From assembly GCF_003762835.1 (NCBI RefSeq), contig NZ_RJWA01000003.1, positions 186,001-250,000 of the forward strand: 64,000 nt of DNA, written 5' to 3'. The notes under the pieces were generated by a model, which saw nothing but the letters and a program-made list of their open reading frames with translations, was not told the origin of the DNA and searched no databases. This document shows positions 1 through 8,375 of this stretch, piece by piece. The stretch is from Micromonospora sp. HM5-17. Its GTDB lineage: Bacteria > Actinomycetota > Actinomycetes > Mycobacteriales > Micromonosporaceae. Both the position numbers and the translations under genes were made by a program. Each line of letters opens with the position of its first letter. Position 1 is the first letter of the stretch.

Positions 1-824
1 TCCTGGCCGGCCTCGCCCTCGCCGTGCACTTCGGGACCTGGATGCCGAGCGCCCAGCTGACCTCGGTGGCCACCGCCACCGCGCTGGTGGTGACCCAGCC
101 GGTCTGGCAGGGACTGATCGCGCTCGGGCAGGGCCGGCGCCTGCCCGCGGCGGGCTGGCTCGGCATTGGTGTGGCGGTGCTCGGCGCGGTCTGGGCGGTG
201 GGCGCCGACCTCGACGTCGGGTCGACCCGGGCGGTGCTCGGGGACCTGCTCGCCGTCGGCGGCGGGATCGCGGCGGCGGTGTACACCGCGCTCGGCGAGC
301 GGGCCCGGACGACGATCAGTACCGTGACGTACACCACCATCTGCTACGGCACCTGCGGAACGGCGTTGCTCCTGGTGTGCCTGGTCGGGGGTGTACGGCT
401 GGCCGGCTTCCCCGCCTCGACCTGGCTCGCCGTGCTGGGCCTGGTGGTGGGTGCCCAGTTGCTCGGGCACTCGATGTTCAACTACGCGCTGCGGCGGATC
501 TCGGCGACCACGATCAGCGTGCTCCTCCTGCTGGAGACGCCGGGGGCCGCGCTGCTCGCCTGGCTCTGGCTGGACCAGGTGCCCCGGCCGGCGGCGCTGC
601 CCGGACTGCTTCTCCTGCTGGCCGGGGTCGCCGTCGTGCTGCACGCCGAGGCCCGGGCCGCCCGCCGCGCGGCGGCCGACGCCGCCGTCGAGCACCGCCC
701 GTTGGTCGGTGATCCCGGGCCGGTGCCACGGGACTCCCGCCCCGGGCCGGTGAACTCCGATGCCGGGCCGGGGACGCCGGGCGGATCCGTGGCGGAGCCC
801 CCGGTGCCGGCGCCGGACCGGTGA
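1..824 (+). CDS. EamA/DMT-family membrane transporter (5' partial)
   Basis: The reading frame is open from base 3 of the window, so the start lies upstream; about 274 codons are present. The product is a chain of hydrophobic helices with the drug/metabolite transporter pattern, including a segment near 'VTQPVWQGLIAL' that resembles the conserved EamA half-repeat, and it ends in a long Pro/Gly-rich cytoplasmic tail of about 55 residues. EamA proteins are inner-membrane exporters of amino acids, nucleosides or drugs; nothing here fixes the substrate. The gene converges on a DUF4190 gene and a hairpin spans both stop codons. Confidence 0.8.
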   Translation, partial: LAGLALAVHFGTWMPSAQLTSVATATALVVTQPVWQGLIALGQGRRLPAAGWLGIGVAVLGAVWAVGADLDVGSTRAVLGDLLAVGGGIAAAVYTALGERARTTISTVTYTTICYGTCGTALLLVCLVGGVRLAGFPASTWLAVLGLVVGAQLLGHSMFNYALRRISATTISVLLLLETPGAALLAWLWLDQVPRPAALPGLLLLLAGVAVVLHAEARAARRAAADAAVEHRPLVGDPGPVPRDSRPGPVNSDAGPGTPGGSVAEPPVPAPDR

Positions 825-880
825 CCTCGGGCCAACGATCGGACCGGGACCGGCGGGGCGGGGCTCCGCCGGAGGTCACC
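820..880. terminator. Bidirectional terminator-like inverted repeat between convergent genes
   Basis: Outer arms GGTGACCTC (820-828) and GAGGTCACC (872-880) are perfect complements and contain the stop codons of the two convergent genes. An inner hairpin CCGGCGG/CCGCCGG (850-856/866-872) stacks inside. There is no U-tract, as is usual for actinobacterial terminators. Confidence 0.5.
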
Positions 881-1292
881 CCGTCTGGGTCGTGGAGAAG
901 ATGACCGCGCCGACGACGCCGAGGTAGCCGAGGACGAGCAGGATGGTGAGCACGCTCAGGGCGACGCCGATCCAACCGAGGACCATGCCGGCGGTGGCGA
1001 AGCCCTCGCCCTCCTCACCGCTGGTCCGGATCTCCTCCCGGGCGCGCCTGGCCAGGTAGAGGGCGACCACGCCGAGCAACGGGCAGCTCAGGAGGCCGAC
1101 GATCCCGGTGATCATCGAGGCGAGCGCCATGCCGTTCGTGGGCCGGCGGACCACGTAGGGCGGAGGGCCGGGCGTCCAGGCGGGCTGCGGCGCACCGGCC
1201 TCGGGCGCACCGGCGTACGGCCCGCCGGACGGTGCGGCGTCCGGCCCGTTGTCGAGGCTGTGGGTGGGGTCGGCAGGGTTGTCCGGTTGCAC
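876..1292 (-). CDS. DUF4190 domain membrane protein
   Basis: 138 aa. A Pro/Gly/Ala-rich, probably cytoplasmic N-terminus (about 50 residues) precedes two transmembrane helices (about 55-80 and 100-130) separated by a short charged loop containing 'RRAREEIRTSGEEGEG', the layout of DUF4190 proteins. The function is unknown. The GTG start at 1292 has an AGGAGG about 5 nt upstream. It lies just downstream of a second DUF4190 gene on the same strand (36 nt gap), so the two are probably cotranscribed. Confidence 0.8.
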   Translation of the reverse strand: MQPDNPADPTHSLDNGPDAAPSGGPYAGAPEAGAPQPAWTPGPPPYVVRRPTNGMALASMITGIVGLLSCPLLGVVALYLARRAREEIRTSGEEGEGFATAGMVLGWIGVALSVLTILLVLGYLGVVGAVIFSTTQTG

Positions 1293-1328
1293 GGTTGCCT
1301 CCTGTCGGCGGAACGTTCAGCGGGGGGA

Positions 1329-1853
1329 TTAGCTGTCGTAGCTCGATCCCTGTTTCACGCTGATCACGATGATCACGATGATCGCGATGGTGGCGAGGAT
1401 CGCGATACCGCCGGCGATCCAGCCGACGATGATTCCGGCCAGCGCGAGTCCGTCCCCGCCCTCACCGCGCTCCCGGATTTGCTTGCGGGAGATGTGCCCG
1501 AGGATGGCGCCGACGATGCCGAGGTATCCCCCCAGGCCGTACGCGCAGATGCCGAGCATGCCGACGATGCTCACCACCAGGGCGGCGATCGACATCCCGT
1601 TCGCCTGCGGCGGCACGACGACCGGGTAGGCGGCGCCGGGGTAGCCCGGGTACCCGACTCCGGGGGGCGGACCGGCGGCCGACGGGTTGCCGCTCGTCGG
1701 GTAGCCTGCCGACCCGCTCGACTCGGCCGGGTAACCCGGTTGGTACACCGTCTCCTGCGGGATCGTCGGCTCGGTCGGGTTCGGGTCTCCCCCGACGGAC
1801 GGGGCCTGCCAGGAGGAATCACTGGAGTAGGTACTCGGCTGGGGATCCGTCAT
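1329..1853 (-). CDS. DUF4190 domain membrane protein
   Basis: 174 aa. Tyr/Pro/Gly-rich N-terminal half (repeated 'GYP' units) followed by two transmembrane helices around a loop with 'GHISRKQIRERGEGGDG', which aligns with the loop in the neighbouring DUF4190 protein ('R..IR..GE.G.G'). Function unknown; such proteins are common in actinobacteria and may be scaffold or envelope proteins. Probably the first gene of a two-gene unit. Confidence 0.8.
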   Translation of the reverse strand: MTDPQPSTYSSDSSWQAPSVGGDPNPTEPTIPQETVYQPGYPAESSGSAGYPTSGNPSAAGPPPGVGYPGYPGAAYPVVVPPQANGMSIAALVVSIVGMLGICAYGLGGYLGIVGAILGHISRKQIRERGEGGDGLALAGIIVGWIAGGIAILATIAIIVIIVISVKQGSSYDS

Positions 1854-2140
1854 CTGAAATGCTCACTCCGTCCGTGCGGGATGCGCCGTCAGGGTAGTCG
1901 CCCTGCGCCAGTTTCGCCGTCCCGGCCGGTGGTCCGGCATTGCCCGGATCGTCCGAACAGGGCAGGATCGCGGGCATGGTATTTGACGCCCGCGCCGGGG
2001 ACAGGGCAGACAGCCGGTCCCGCCGGGACGCCGCGCGCCCCGCTCTGGCCCGCCGCAGCCGTACCGGCGTGGCGAACGCCATACCGGCGGGCGCCGACAC
2101 CCTCCGGTTCGGACCGATCGCGGACGACGAACCGGCGACG

Positions 2141-2896
2141 ATGCGCCTGGACGGCCGGGTCGCGCTCGTGACGGGGGCCGGCAGCCCGGACGGGATCGGG
2201 TACGCGACCGCGCGGCGACTCTGCGGGCTGGGTGCCCGGGTGGCGATCGTCTCGACCACCCGACGGATCCACGACCGGGCGAGCGAGTTGGGCGCGACCG
2301 GCTTCGTCGCCGACCTGACCGACGAGGCCGAGGTGGCCGCGCTCGCCGACGCCATCGTCGACCAGCTCGGTGAGGTCGAGGTCCTGGTCAACAACGCCGG
2401 GCTGGCGAGCCGAACCAGCCCGGAGGTGCTCCGGCCGGTCGGCCAGCTCAGCTACGACGAGTGGCATCGGGAGATCGAGCGGAACCTGACCACCGCCTTC
2501 CTGTGCAGCCGGGCGTTCATCGGTGGCATGGCGGAGCGGGGCTGGGGCCGGATCGTGAACCTCGCCGCCACCGCCGGCCCGGTCAACGCCCTGCCGACCG
2601 AGGCGGCGTACGCGGCGGCGAAGGCCGGCGTGGTCGGGTTCACCCGGGCCCTCGCGTTGGAGATGATCGCCGACGGGGTCACGGTCAACGCGGTGGCGCC
2701 GGGGAAGATCTACACCGCCGCGTCCACCATGACCGAGCTGAAGCAGGGGCTCGACACACCGGCCGGCCGTCCCGGTACGCCCGACGAGGTGGCCGCCGCG
2801 ATCGCGTTCCTCTGCTCGCCGGCGGCGTCGTACATCACCGGGCAGATGCTCGTGGTGGACGGTGGCAACAGCGTGCGGGAAGCCGAGTTCCGGTAG
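2141..2896 (+). CDS. SDR-family NAD(P)-dependent oxidoreductase
   Basis: 251 aa, normal length for classical short-chain dehydrogenases. The N-terminal Rossmann motif is [10 protein letters not shown], the structural motif is NNAG, and the catalytic Tyr-x3-Lys occurs in 'AAYAAAKAG'; the C-terminus 'GQMLVVDGG' is typical of FabG-like enzymes. The ATG at 2141 is preferred because the family fold starts there; the frame continues upstream to 1940 without recognisable sequence. The substrate cannot be read from sequence. It sits between DUF4190 genes on the other strand and appears to be a single-gene unit. Confidence 0.88.
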   Translation: MRLDGRVALVTGAGSPDGIGYATARRLCGLGARVAIVSTTRRIHDRASELGATGFVADLTDEAEVAALADAIVDQLGEVEVLVNNAGLASRTSPEVLRPVGQLSYDEWHREIERNLTTAFLCSRAFIGGMAERGWGRIVNLAATAGPVNALPTEAAYAAAKAGVVGFTRALALEMIADGVTVNAVAPGKIYTAASTMTELKQGLDTPAGRPGTPDEVAAAIAFLCSPAASYITGQMLVVDGGNSVREAEFR

Positions 2897-2917
2897 CCGG
2901 CCGCCGTCCGGCGGAGG

Positions 2918-3403
2918 CTAGTACGTCCCGTCGGAGCCGGCCCAGATCGCGAGGGCGAGCCAGCCGCAGCAGAAGATCACGTACAGCGCGGTGAAGACGT
3001 AACTGAGGATCAGACCCCAGAGGGCGAGCTGGGCGCCCTGCTCGCCGCTGCTCGCGATCTGCCGCCGGGCCAGGTGCCCGAGCACGATGCCGGCCGGGGC
3101 GAAGACGAACGCGAAGACCAGCGACAGAATCGCCAGGACGTTGTAGCCGCGCGGCTCGCCGTACGGGCCGGGCTGGGGGTACTGGCCCGACTGTCCGTAC
3201 CGGCCGTAGCCACCGTATGGGCCGGGCTGCTCCGGCTGCCCGTACTGGCCGTACCCGCCGGGCGGGCCCCACGGGCCCGGCTGGTGCCCCGCACCCGGCT
3301 GTCCTTGCGGGCCCGGTTGTCCGCCGGGCTGCCCTGAGGACTGGCCCGGCGGTTGCGGGGACTCCTGCGGATCCTGCGGGTCGCCGGGCCCTGGGTAGCT
3401 CAT
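2918..3403 (-). CDS. DUF4190 domain membrane protein
   Basis: 161 aa, the third DUF4190 paralogue within 2.6 kb. The first 80 residues are built from Gly/Pro/Gln/Tyr-rich repeats (PGGYGQYGQP-type), probably disordered and cytoplasmic. Two transmembrane helices follow, with the loop 'GHLARRQIASSGEQGAQ' that matches the other two paralogues. A TAGCGT hexamer about 30 nt upstream and a GAGGAGGGG Shine-Dalgarno support the ATG start. Function unknown. Confidence 0.8.
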   Translation of the reverse strand: MSYPGPGDPQDPQESPQPPGQSSGQPGGQPGPQGQPGAGHQPGPWGPPGGYGQYGQPEQPGPYGGYGRYGQSGQYPQPGPYGEPRGYNVLAILSLVFAFVFAPAGIVLGHLARRQIASSGEQGAQLALWGLILSYVFTALYVIFCCGWLALAIWAGSDGTY

Positions 3404-3458
3404 CGGGACTCTCCCCTCCTCGCCCAGAACGCTACCGGGTGATGTCGGCTTTTACCGG

Positions 3459-3471
3459 TATTGCGGCAATA
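3459..3471. promoter_or_regulatory. Short perfect palindrome upstream of DUF4190 gene
   Basis: TATTGC-G-GCAATA is a 6+1+6 inverted repeat about 55 nt upstream of the start at 3403, close to where a -35 region would lie. It is AT-rich compared with its surroundings. It could be an operator; the regulator is unknown. Confidence 0.25.
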
Positions 3472-3655
3472 GCCGGCCGTGTCGACCGGGGAGACCGTCG
3501 GGCGTGCCGGGGGAGCCACGGCCGGCAGGCCCGCCCGGGCAGGTGGGCGAGGGGGCGTGGCCGGCGGCGCGATCGGGCCGGCAGTGCGATCGGGCCGGCG
3601 GCGACGAGGCTGTTCGCGGAGCGGAGGGACGCGGCGGGCGGCGCCGTCGCGGAGC

Positions 3656-4063
3656 TCAGCCGCGCCGGGACAGCCCGCCGGCGGCGCGTTCCACCGCCAG
3701 ACAGCGGTCCTCGACGTAGTCGATCCCAGCCTCCTCCGCGATCCGCCGGGCCTCGGCCGAGACGATCCCGAGCTGGAGCCAGACCGCCGGCGCGCCGATC
3801 GCCACCGCCTCCCGGACCACCTGGACCGCGTCCTCGGCGGGCCGGAACACGTCGACGAGGTCGACCGGATGCGGGATCTCGGCCAGGGAGCGGTACACCT
3901 TCTCCCCGAAGAGCTCGTCCGCCTGCGGATTCACCGGGACGATCCGCCAGCCGTACCGCTGCATCTGCAGCGGTACGGTGTGGGCCGGCTTCGACGGGTC
4001 ACGCGACGCACCGACGACCGCGATCACCGCCGCGTCGGCCAGGATCTGCTGCGGGGTACGCAT
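3656..4063 (-). CDS. CoA-binding domain protein (YccU type)
   Basis: 135 aa single-domain Rossmann protein. 'IAVVGASRDPSKPAHTV' near the N-terminus is the nucleotide/CoA-binding loop, and 'VWLQLGI' and 'DRCLAVE' near the C-terminus match the conserved end of the CoA_binding domain (the first half of succinyl-CoA synthetase alpha). A TACAGT hexamer ends 6 nt before the ATG, suggesting a leaderless transcript. The biological role of stand-alone proteins of this type is not known. Confidence 0.85.
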   Translation of the reverse strand: MRTPQQILADAAVIAVVGASRDPSKPAHTVPLQMQRYGWRIVPVNPQADELFGEKVYRSLAEIPHPVDLVDVFRPAEDAVQVVREAVAIGAPAVWLQLGIVSAEARRIAEEAGIDYVEDRCLAVERAAGGLSRRG

Positions 4064-4190
4064 CCCGCGACTGTAGCTCCGCCGGCCCCGCGCAACGCCG
4101 GCACGTACCCAGCGGCAGGGATGGGGGAGTCACGCGCCCGCCGAGCAGGGCACCCGCGACGTCGCGGACCCGGCGTCGACAGGCCGGCGG

Positions 4191-5759
4191 TCAGAGCAGG
4201 CTGAGCTGCTCGACGGCCGGTGCCGGGGCGGCGTCCGGCGGCACCTGGCGAGTCTCGCCCGGGGCCGGACGGTGCAGGCCGTACCGCCGCGCGGCGATCC
4301 GGACCCGGGCGGTCACCTCCCGCTGGTACGCCTGCGGCAGGTAGGAGCCCGCGCCGTACAGCTCCCGGTAGCGCGGCACCAGCCCGGGGAACTCGCGGGC
4401 CAGCCAGGCCGCGTACCACTGCCGGGCGCCGGGGCGCAGGTGCAGCGGCAGCGGCGTGACGCTGACCGCCCCGGCCGCGGCGATCGCGGCCACCGTCTCC
4501 TCGATGGAGTCGTCGGTGTCGGTCAGCCCGGGCAGGATCGGCGCCATCAGGACGCCCACCGCGAACCCGGCGTCGCGGAGCGTCCGGACGACGTCCAGCC
4601 GCCGCCGCGGGCTGGGCGTCCCGGGCTCGACCGCCCGCCACATCCGCTCGTCGACGAAGCCGACCGAGAGGGAGAGGCCGACCTGGGTCACCTCCGCGGC
4701 CTGGCGCAGCAGCGGCAGGTCCCGCACGATCAGGGTGCCCTTGGTCAGGATCGAGAACGGGTTGGCGAAGTCTCGCAACGCGGCCAGGATCTGCGGCATC
4801 AGCCGGTACCGGCCCTCGGCCCGCTGATAGCAGTCCACATTGGTGCCCATGGCGATGTGCCCGCCACCCCACCGTGGCGCCGCCAGCTCGCGGCGGAGCA
4901 GCTCGCCCGCGTTGACCTTGACGATGACGCGGGTGTCGAAGTCGCGCCCGGGGTCGAGGTCGAGGTAGGTGTGGGTGTTGCGGGCGAAGCAGTTGTGGCT
5001 GACCACGCCGTTGGCGATGAAGTCGCCCGTCCCGGTGGTGATGTCGTAGAGCCGCAGCTCTCGCCCCTGCGGCTCGATGCGGCGGACGCGTAGCGCCGTC
5101 CGGCTGCTCAGGATCGTCCCGTCGAGCGGGGCGGCCGTGGCCTGGCCGGCGCCACATCGCTCGGGGTCGCCGGTCGTCGGCCCTGACCGCCCGATGCCGA
5201 GCAGGCTGTCGGTGATGGTCAGGTAGGGCCGGGGCGGTTCGCCCGGCGGGGCGGCGGTGACGTGCTTCCACCCGCGTGGAGTGAGGAACCGGTGGTCTGC
5301 GCTGGCGGTCAGCGTGGTGCCGTCCTCCAGCGTGATCCGGTACGCCGGCTTGACGGTCGACCAGTGGGCCAGCACCGCGGTGCGGACGTAGCGTCGGTGG
5401 TTGCCCTGCGCGACGGTCCCGTAGATCTCGTCGCCGACCCGCAGCTCGGCGAGGGGCCGGGTGTGCCCGTCGGCGAGGAGGATCTCGGTCTCGCCGGCCA
5501 GGCAGTAGACGCAGGCGTGGCTGCACCCCCGGTAGGGGTTGACGGTCCACTCGAACGGGACGCGGGAGGCGCCCGGCACCCGGTTGATGATCGACCTGGC
5601 CCGCACCTCGTAGAAGGTCATGCCGGCGAAGCCGGGGGTGTCGAAGGTGCGGGTGACGGCGCCGGGCAGCGCCAGCGGCAGGGGTGGGGCCGCTGGCGCC
5701 GCCTCCGGGGGGTCTCCGGGGCCGCCGTGCGTGGCCGACGACAGGTTGTCCCAGCGCAT
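4191..5759 (-). CDS. Intein-containing Rv2578c-family radical SAM protein
   Basis: 522 aa precursor from the ATG at 5759 ('MRWDN', as in the mycobacterial homologue); an in-frame ATG at 5768 is the alternative. The host protein carries CSHACVYC (Cys79, Cys83, Cys86), the CX3CX2C triad that binds a 4Fe-4S cluster, but the third Cys is the first residue of an intein (residues 86-256). After splicing, Cys257 becomes the third cluster ligand and restores 'CSHACVY-CFARNTHTYLD'. The rest matches the Rv2578c family: 'VKVNAGELLRREL', 'AMGTNVDCYQRAEGRY', 'SILTKGT', 'APILPGLTD'. The biochemical function of the family is unknown. A LexA box lies 10-25 nt upstream, so DNA-damage induction is expected. 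Confidence 0.9.
   Translation of the reverse strand: MRWDNLSSATHGGPGDPPEAAPAAPPLPLALPGAVTRTFDTPGFAGMTFYEVRARSIINRVPGASRVPFEWTVNPYRGCSHACVYCLAGETEILLADGHTRPLAELRVGDEIYGTVAQGNHRRYVRTAVLAHWSTVKPAYRITLEDGTTLTASADHRFLTPRGWKHVTAAPPGEPPRPYLTITDSLLGIGRSGPTTGDPERCGAGQATAAPLDGTILSSRTALRVRRIEPQGRELRLYDITTGTGDFIANGVVSHNCFARNTHTYLDLDPGRDFDTRVIVKVNAGELLRRELAAPRWGGGHIAMGTNVDCYQRAEGRYRLMPQILAALRDFANPFSILTKGTLIVRDLPLLRQAAEVTQVGLSLSVGFVDERMWRAVEPGTPSPRRRLDVVRTLRDAGFAVGVLMAPILPGLTDTDDSIEETVAAIAAAGAVSVTPLPLHLRPGARQWYAAWLAREFPGLVPRYRELYGAGSYLPQAYQREVTARVRIAARRYGLHRPAPGETRQVPPDAAPAPAVEQLSLL
4992..5504 (-). other. Mini-intein in the radical SAM cysteine motif
   Basis: 171 residues, beginning with Cys (codon 5502-5504) and ending His-Asn (Asn codon 4992-4994) followed by a Cys +1 nucleophile (4989-4991). 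Block A is 'CLAGETEILLADG'; block B is 'LTASADHRFLTPRGWK', with the conserved His but Ser in place of the usual Thr of TxxH; blocks F/G are 'LYDITTGTGDFIANGVVSHN'. There is no room for a LAGLIDADG homing endonuclease, so it is a mini-intein and probably no longer mobile. All canonical splicing nucleophiles are present. Confidence 0.93.
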
Positions 5760-5768
5760 GGCGACCAT

Positions 5769-5784
5769 TCGAACACATGTTCGA
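5769..5784 (-). promoter_or_regulatory. LexA binding site (SOS box)
   Basis: The 16-mer TCGAAC-N4-GTTCGA matches the mycobacterial/actinobacterial LexA consensus without mismatch (TCGAACACATGTTCGA on the + strand). It is immediately upstream of the radical SAM gene. Confidence 0.88.
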
Positions 5785-5886
5785 CAAGCCGTGCAACCGC
5801 GACGCGCCGTCAGGAGGCGTCTGCGCAGGTCCGATGGCTCCCGCTCCGGCGGTCCCGCGGTCGGCTTCGCTCTGCCGGGCCGGCCG

Positions 5887-6918
5887 TCAGCGCGGGTCCG
5901 GCGGGGGCGGCGCGGTGCTCTCCCGGCGGATGAGTTCGGCGTCGACGTGCTCGATGTGCGGCGTGTTCAACGGCTCCGGCGGTTGCAGGGCGAGCGTCAT
6001 CGCCCGGGCCCCCATGTCGGCCAGCGGCAGCCGGACGGTGGTGAGGGCGGGGGTCACGTCCCGGGCGATCGGCATGTCGTCGAAGCCGGTCACACTGATC
6101 CGCCCCGGTACGTCGATGCCCCGTTCCCGGAGCACGGCCAGCGCCCCGATCGCCATCGAGTCGTTCAGGGCGACGATGGCGGTGACGTCCGGCTGGGTGT
6201 CGAGCAGCGTCGCCGTCGCGCTGGCGCCGCCGGAGCGGTCGAAGTCGGCGTAGACGATCTGTCGGGCGGAGAGCTTGCGTCCATGTTGTCGGGCGGCCCG
6301 ACGCAGCCCGTTGAGCCGGTCGCTGGTGGTGGTGAGGTGGCGCGGCCCGGCGACGACCCCGATCCGGGTGTGGCCAAGCCGGAACAGCTCCGCCCCGATG
6401 AGCTGGCCGCCGGCCTCGTTGGCCGGGATCACCGCGTGGCCGCTGTGCTCGTGCCGGCCGATCACCGCCACGTGGCCCCCCGTGGCCTGGTAGACCCGCA
6501 GCTTGGCGTCGAGGGTGCGGGTGAACTCCTCGTCGTGGTACCCGGAACCGGCGAGGATGATCGCGGCGGCCTGGTTGGCCCGGAGGAGTTCGACGTACTC
6601 CAGCTCCTTCTCGGGGTCGCGGTAGGTGTTGCAGATGATGACCAGGCGGCCGTGTTCGGTGGCGACCCGTTGCAGCCCCCGGGTGATCTCCGAGAAGTAC
6701 GGGTCGGAGACGTCGTGCACGATCACGCCGACCGCGCTGCGGTGGTTGCGGGCGAGTTGCTGCGCGTGGGCGTTCGGAACGTACTGGAGTTCCTCGACGG
6801 CGGCCAGGACCCGTGCCCGCAACGCCTCGGTCACCGGCTTCGGGCTGCCGTTGATGATTCGGGACGCGGTGGCGGGGGAGACACCGGCTCGCCGTGCGAC
6901 ATCTGCCAGAGTGGCCAT
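5887..6918 (-). CDS. LacI-family transcriptional regulator
   Basis: 343 aa. The N-terminal helix-turn-helix and hinge are canonical ('MATLADVARRAGVSPATASRIING'), followed by a periplasmic-binding-protein-like sensor domain with 'GVIVHDVSDPYFSEI' and 'ISVTGFDDMPIARDVTPALTTV'. The ATG at 6918 is chosen because the HTH starts at once; the open frame extends to 7155 but encodes no domain. It is divergent from a Gfo/Idh oxidoreductase and isomerase pair, and an AAGCGCTT palindrome in between is the likely operator, so it probably represses that sugar-related operon and itself. The effector is unknown. Confidence 0.9.
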   Translation of the reverse strand: MATLADVARRAGVSPATASRIINGSPKPVTEALRARVLAAVEELQYVPNAHAQQLARNHRSAVGVIVHDVSDPYFSEITRGLQRVATEHGRLVIICNTYRDPEKELEYVELLRANQAAAIILAGSGYHDEEFTRTLDAKLRVYQATGGHVAVIGRHEHSGHAVIPANEAGGQLIGAELFRLGHTRIGVVAGPRHLTTTSDRLNGLRRAARQHGRKLSARQIVYADFDRSGGASATATLLDTQPDVTAIVALNDSMAIGALAVLRERGIDVPGRISVTGFDDMPIARDVTPALTTVRLPLADMGARAMTLALQPPEPLNTPHIEHVDAELIRRESTAPPPPDPR

Positions 6919-7079
6919 GGCCTCCAGTCCCTCCCCGACCGCCGGTGACCGGTTGCTGGTCGAGGATAGCGCGGCGCGACCAGCGGGTCCGGTGCGCCGG
7001 ACCGGAGACCGGATGGACCGGAGCGGACCCGACCTGACCTCCCCTTGCCCGAACCAGAACCTGATCGGTAGCGTACGCG

Positions 7080-7093
7080 GGAAAGCGCTTACC
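7080..7093. promoter_or_regulatory. Putative LacI-family operator
   Basis: GGAAAGCGCTTACC contains the perfect 8-bp palindrome AAGCGCTT (7083-7090), extended by further matches after one mismatch. The central CG flanked by AAG/CTT is typical of LacI/GalR operators. It lies in the 281-bp divergent region, 106 nt before the oxidoreductase start. Confidence 0.6.
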
Positions 7094-7199
7094 GGATTCC
7101 CGTGGCACCGGAACTCCGCGCTCCGACCCCCGCGTTCGCCGACCATCCCACCCACCCCACCGTCGCGCGGCGCGGATCAGCAGCCTGAGGAGGCGACGT

Positions 7200-8375
7200 A
7201 TGGCCCGTACCACGATCGGCATCGTGCTCAACGGCGTGACCGGCCGGATGGGCTACCGGCAGCACCTGGTCCGGTCCCTGCTCGCCATCCGCGAGCAGGG
7301 CGGCCTGCCGCTGCCCGACGGGACCCGGCTCTGGCCCGAACCGGTGCTGGTCGGCCGCAGCGAGGCGAAGCTGCGGGAGATCGCCGACCGCCACGGCCTG
7401 ACCGAGTGGAGTACCGACCTGGCCGCGACGCTGGCCCGGCCGGACGTGCAGATCTACTTCGACGCCCAGGTCACCGCCCAGCGCGAGAAGGCCCTGAAGC
7501 TGGCGATCGAGGCGGGCAAGCACATCTACACCGAGAAGCCGACCGCGGAGGACCTGGCCGGTGCGGTCGAACTGGCCCGCCTCGCCGACGCCGCCGGCGT
7601 CAAGCACGGCGTCGTGCAGGACAAGCTCTTCCTACCCGGGCTGCGCAAGCTCGACCGCCTGGTCAAGGGTGGGTTCTTCGGCCGGATCCTCTCGGTGCGC
7701 GGCGAGTTCGGCTACTGGGTCTTCGAGGGTGACTGGCAGCCCGCACAGCGGCCCTCCTGGAACTACCGCGCGGCGGACGGCGGCGGGATCACCGTCGACA
7801 TGTTCCCGCACTGGCACTACGTGCTGGAGCAGATCTTCGGCCGGGTCACCTCGGTGACCGCGTACGTCACCACGCACATTCCGCAGCGCTGGGACGAGGC
7901 CGGCGAGCGCTACGACGCCACCGCCGACGACGCCGCGTACGGCATTTTCGAGATCGAGCGGCCCGGCCAGGACAGCCGGATCGTGGCCCAGATCAACTCC
8001 TCCTGGGCGGTCCGGGTCTACCGGGACGAACTCGTCGAGTTCCAGGTGGACGGCACGGAGGGCAGCGCCGTCGCCGGGCTGCGCAACTGCCGGATCCAGC
8101 ACCGTGCCACCACACCGAAGCCGGTCTGGAACCCGGACCTGCCGGTCACCGAGGACTTCCGGTCACACTGGCAGGTCGTGCCAGACAACGAGGAGTTCGA
8201 CAACGGCTTCAAGGTCCAGTGGGAGCTCTTCCTCCGGCACGTCGTCGCGGACGAGCCGTACACCTGGGACCTCTGGGCCGGTGCCCGCGGGGTGCAGCTG
8301 GCCGAACTCGGCCTGCGCTCTGCCCGTGAGGGCCGGCGGATCGAGATCCCTGAGCTGGTCGGCGGGGCGGCGTGA
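7200..8375 (+). CDS. Gfo/Idh/MocA-family oxidoreductase
   Basis: 391 aa. N-terminal NAD(P)-binding Rossmann fold ('IGIVLNGVTGRMGYRQHL') and the family's 'YTEKP' motif with the conserved Lys, followed by a large C-terminal alpha/beta substrate domain ('GGGITVDMFPHWHY' carries the usual Asp-x3-His arrangement). Such enzymes oxidise sugars, inositols or amino sugars. A GAGGAGG lies about 6 nt before the ATG. The stop overlaps the GTG of the downstream isomerase by 4 nt, and the LacI regulator is divergent, so this is a small regulated carbohydrate operon. Confidence 0.9.
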   Translation: MARTTIGIVLNGVTGRMGYRQHLVRSLLAIREQGGLPLPDGTRLWPEPVLVGRSEAKLREIADRHGLTEWSTDLAATLARPDVQIYFDAQVTAQREKALKLAIEAGKHIYTEKPTAEDLAGAVELARLADAAGVKHGVVQDKLFLPGLRKLDRLVKGGFFGRILSVRGEFGYWVFEGDWQPAQRPSWNYRAADGGGITVDMFPHWHYVLEQIFGRVTSVTAYVTTHIPQRWDEAGERYDATADDAAYGIFEIERPGQDSRIVAQINSSWAVRVYRDELVEFQVDGTEGSAVAGLRNCRIQHRATTPKPVWNPDLPVTEDFRSHWQVVPDNEEFDNGFKVQWELFLRHVVADEPYTWDLWAGARGVQLAELGLRSAREGRRIEIPELVGGAA

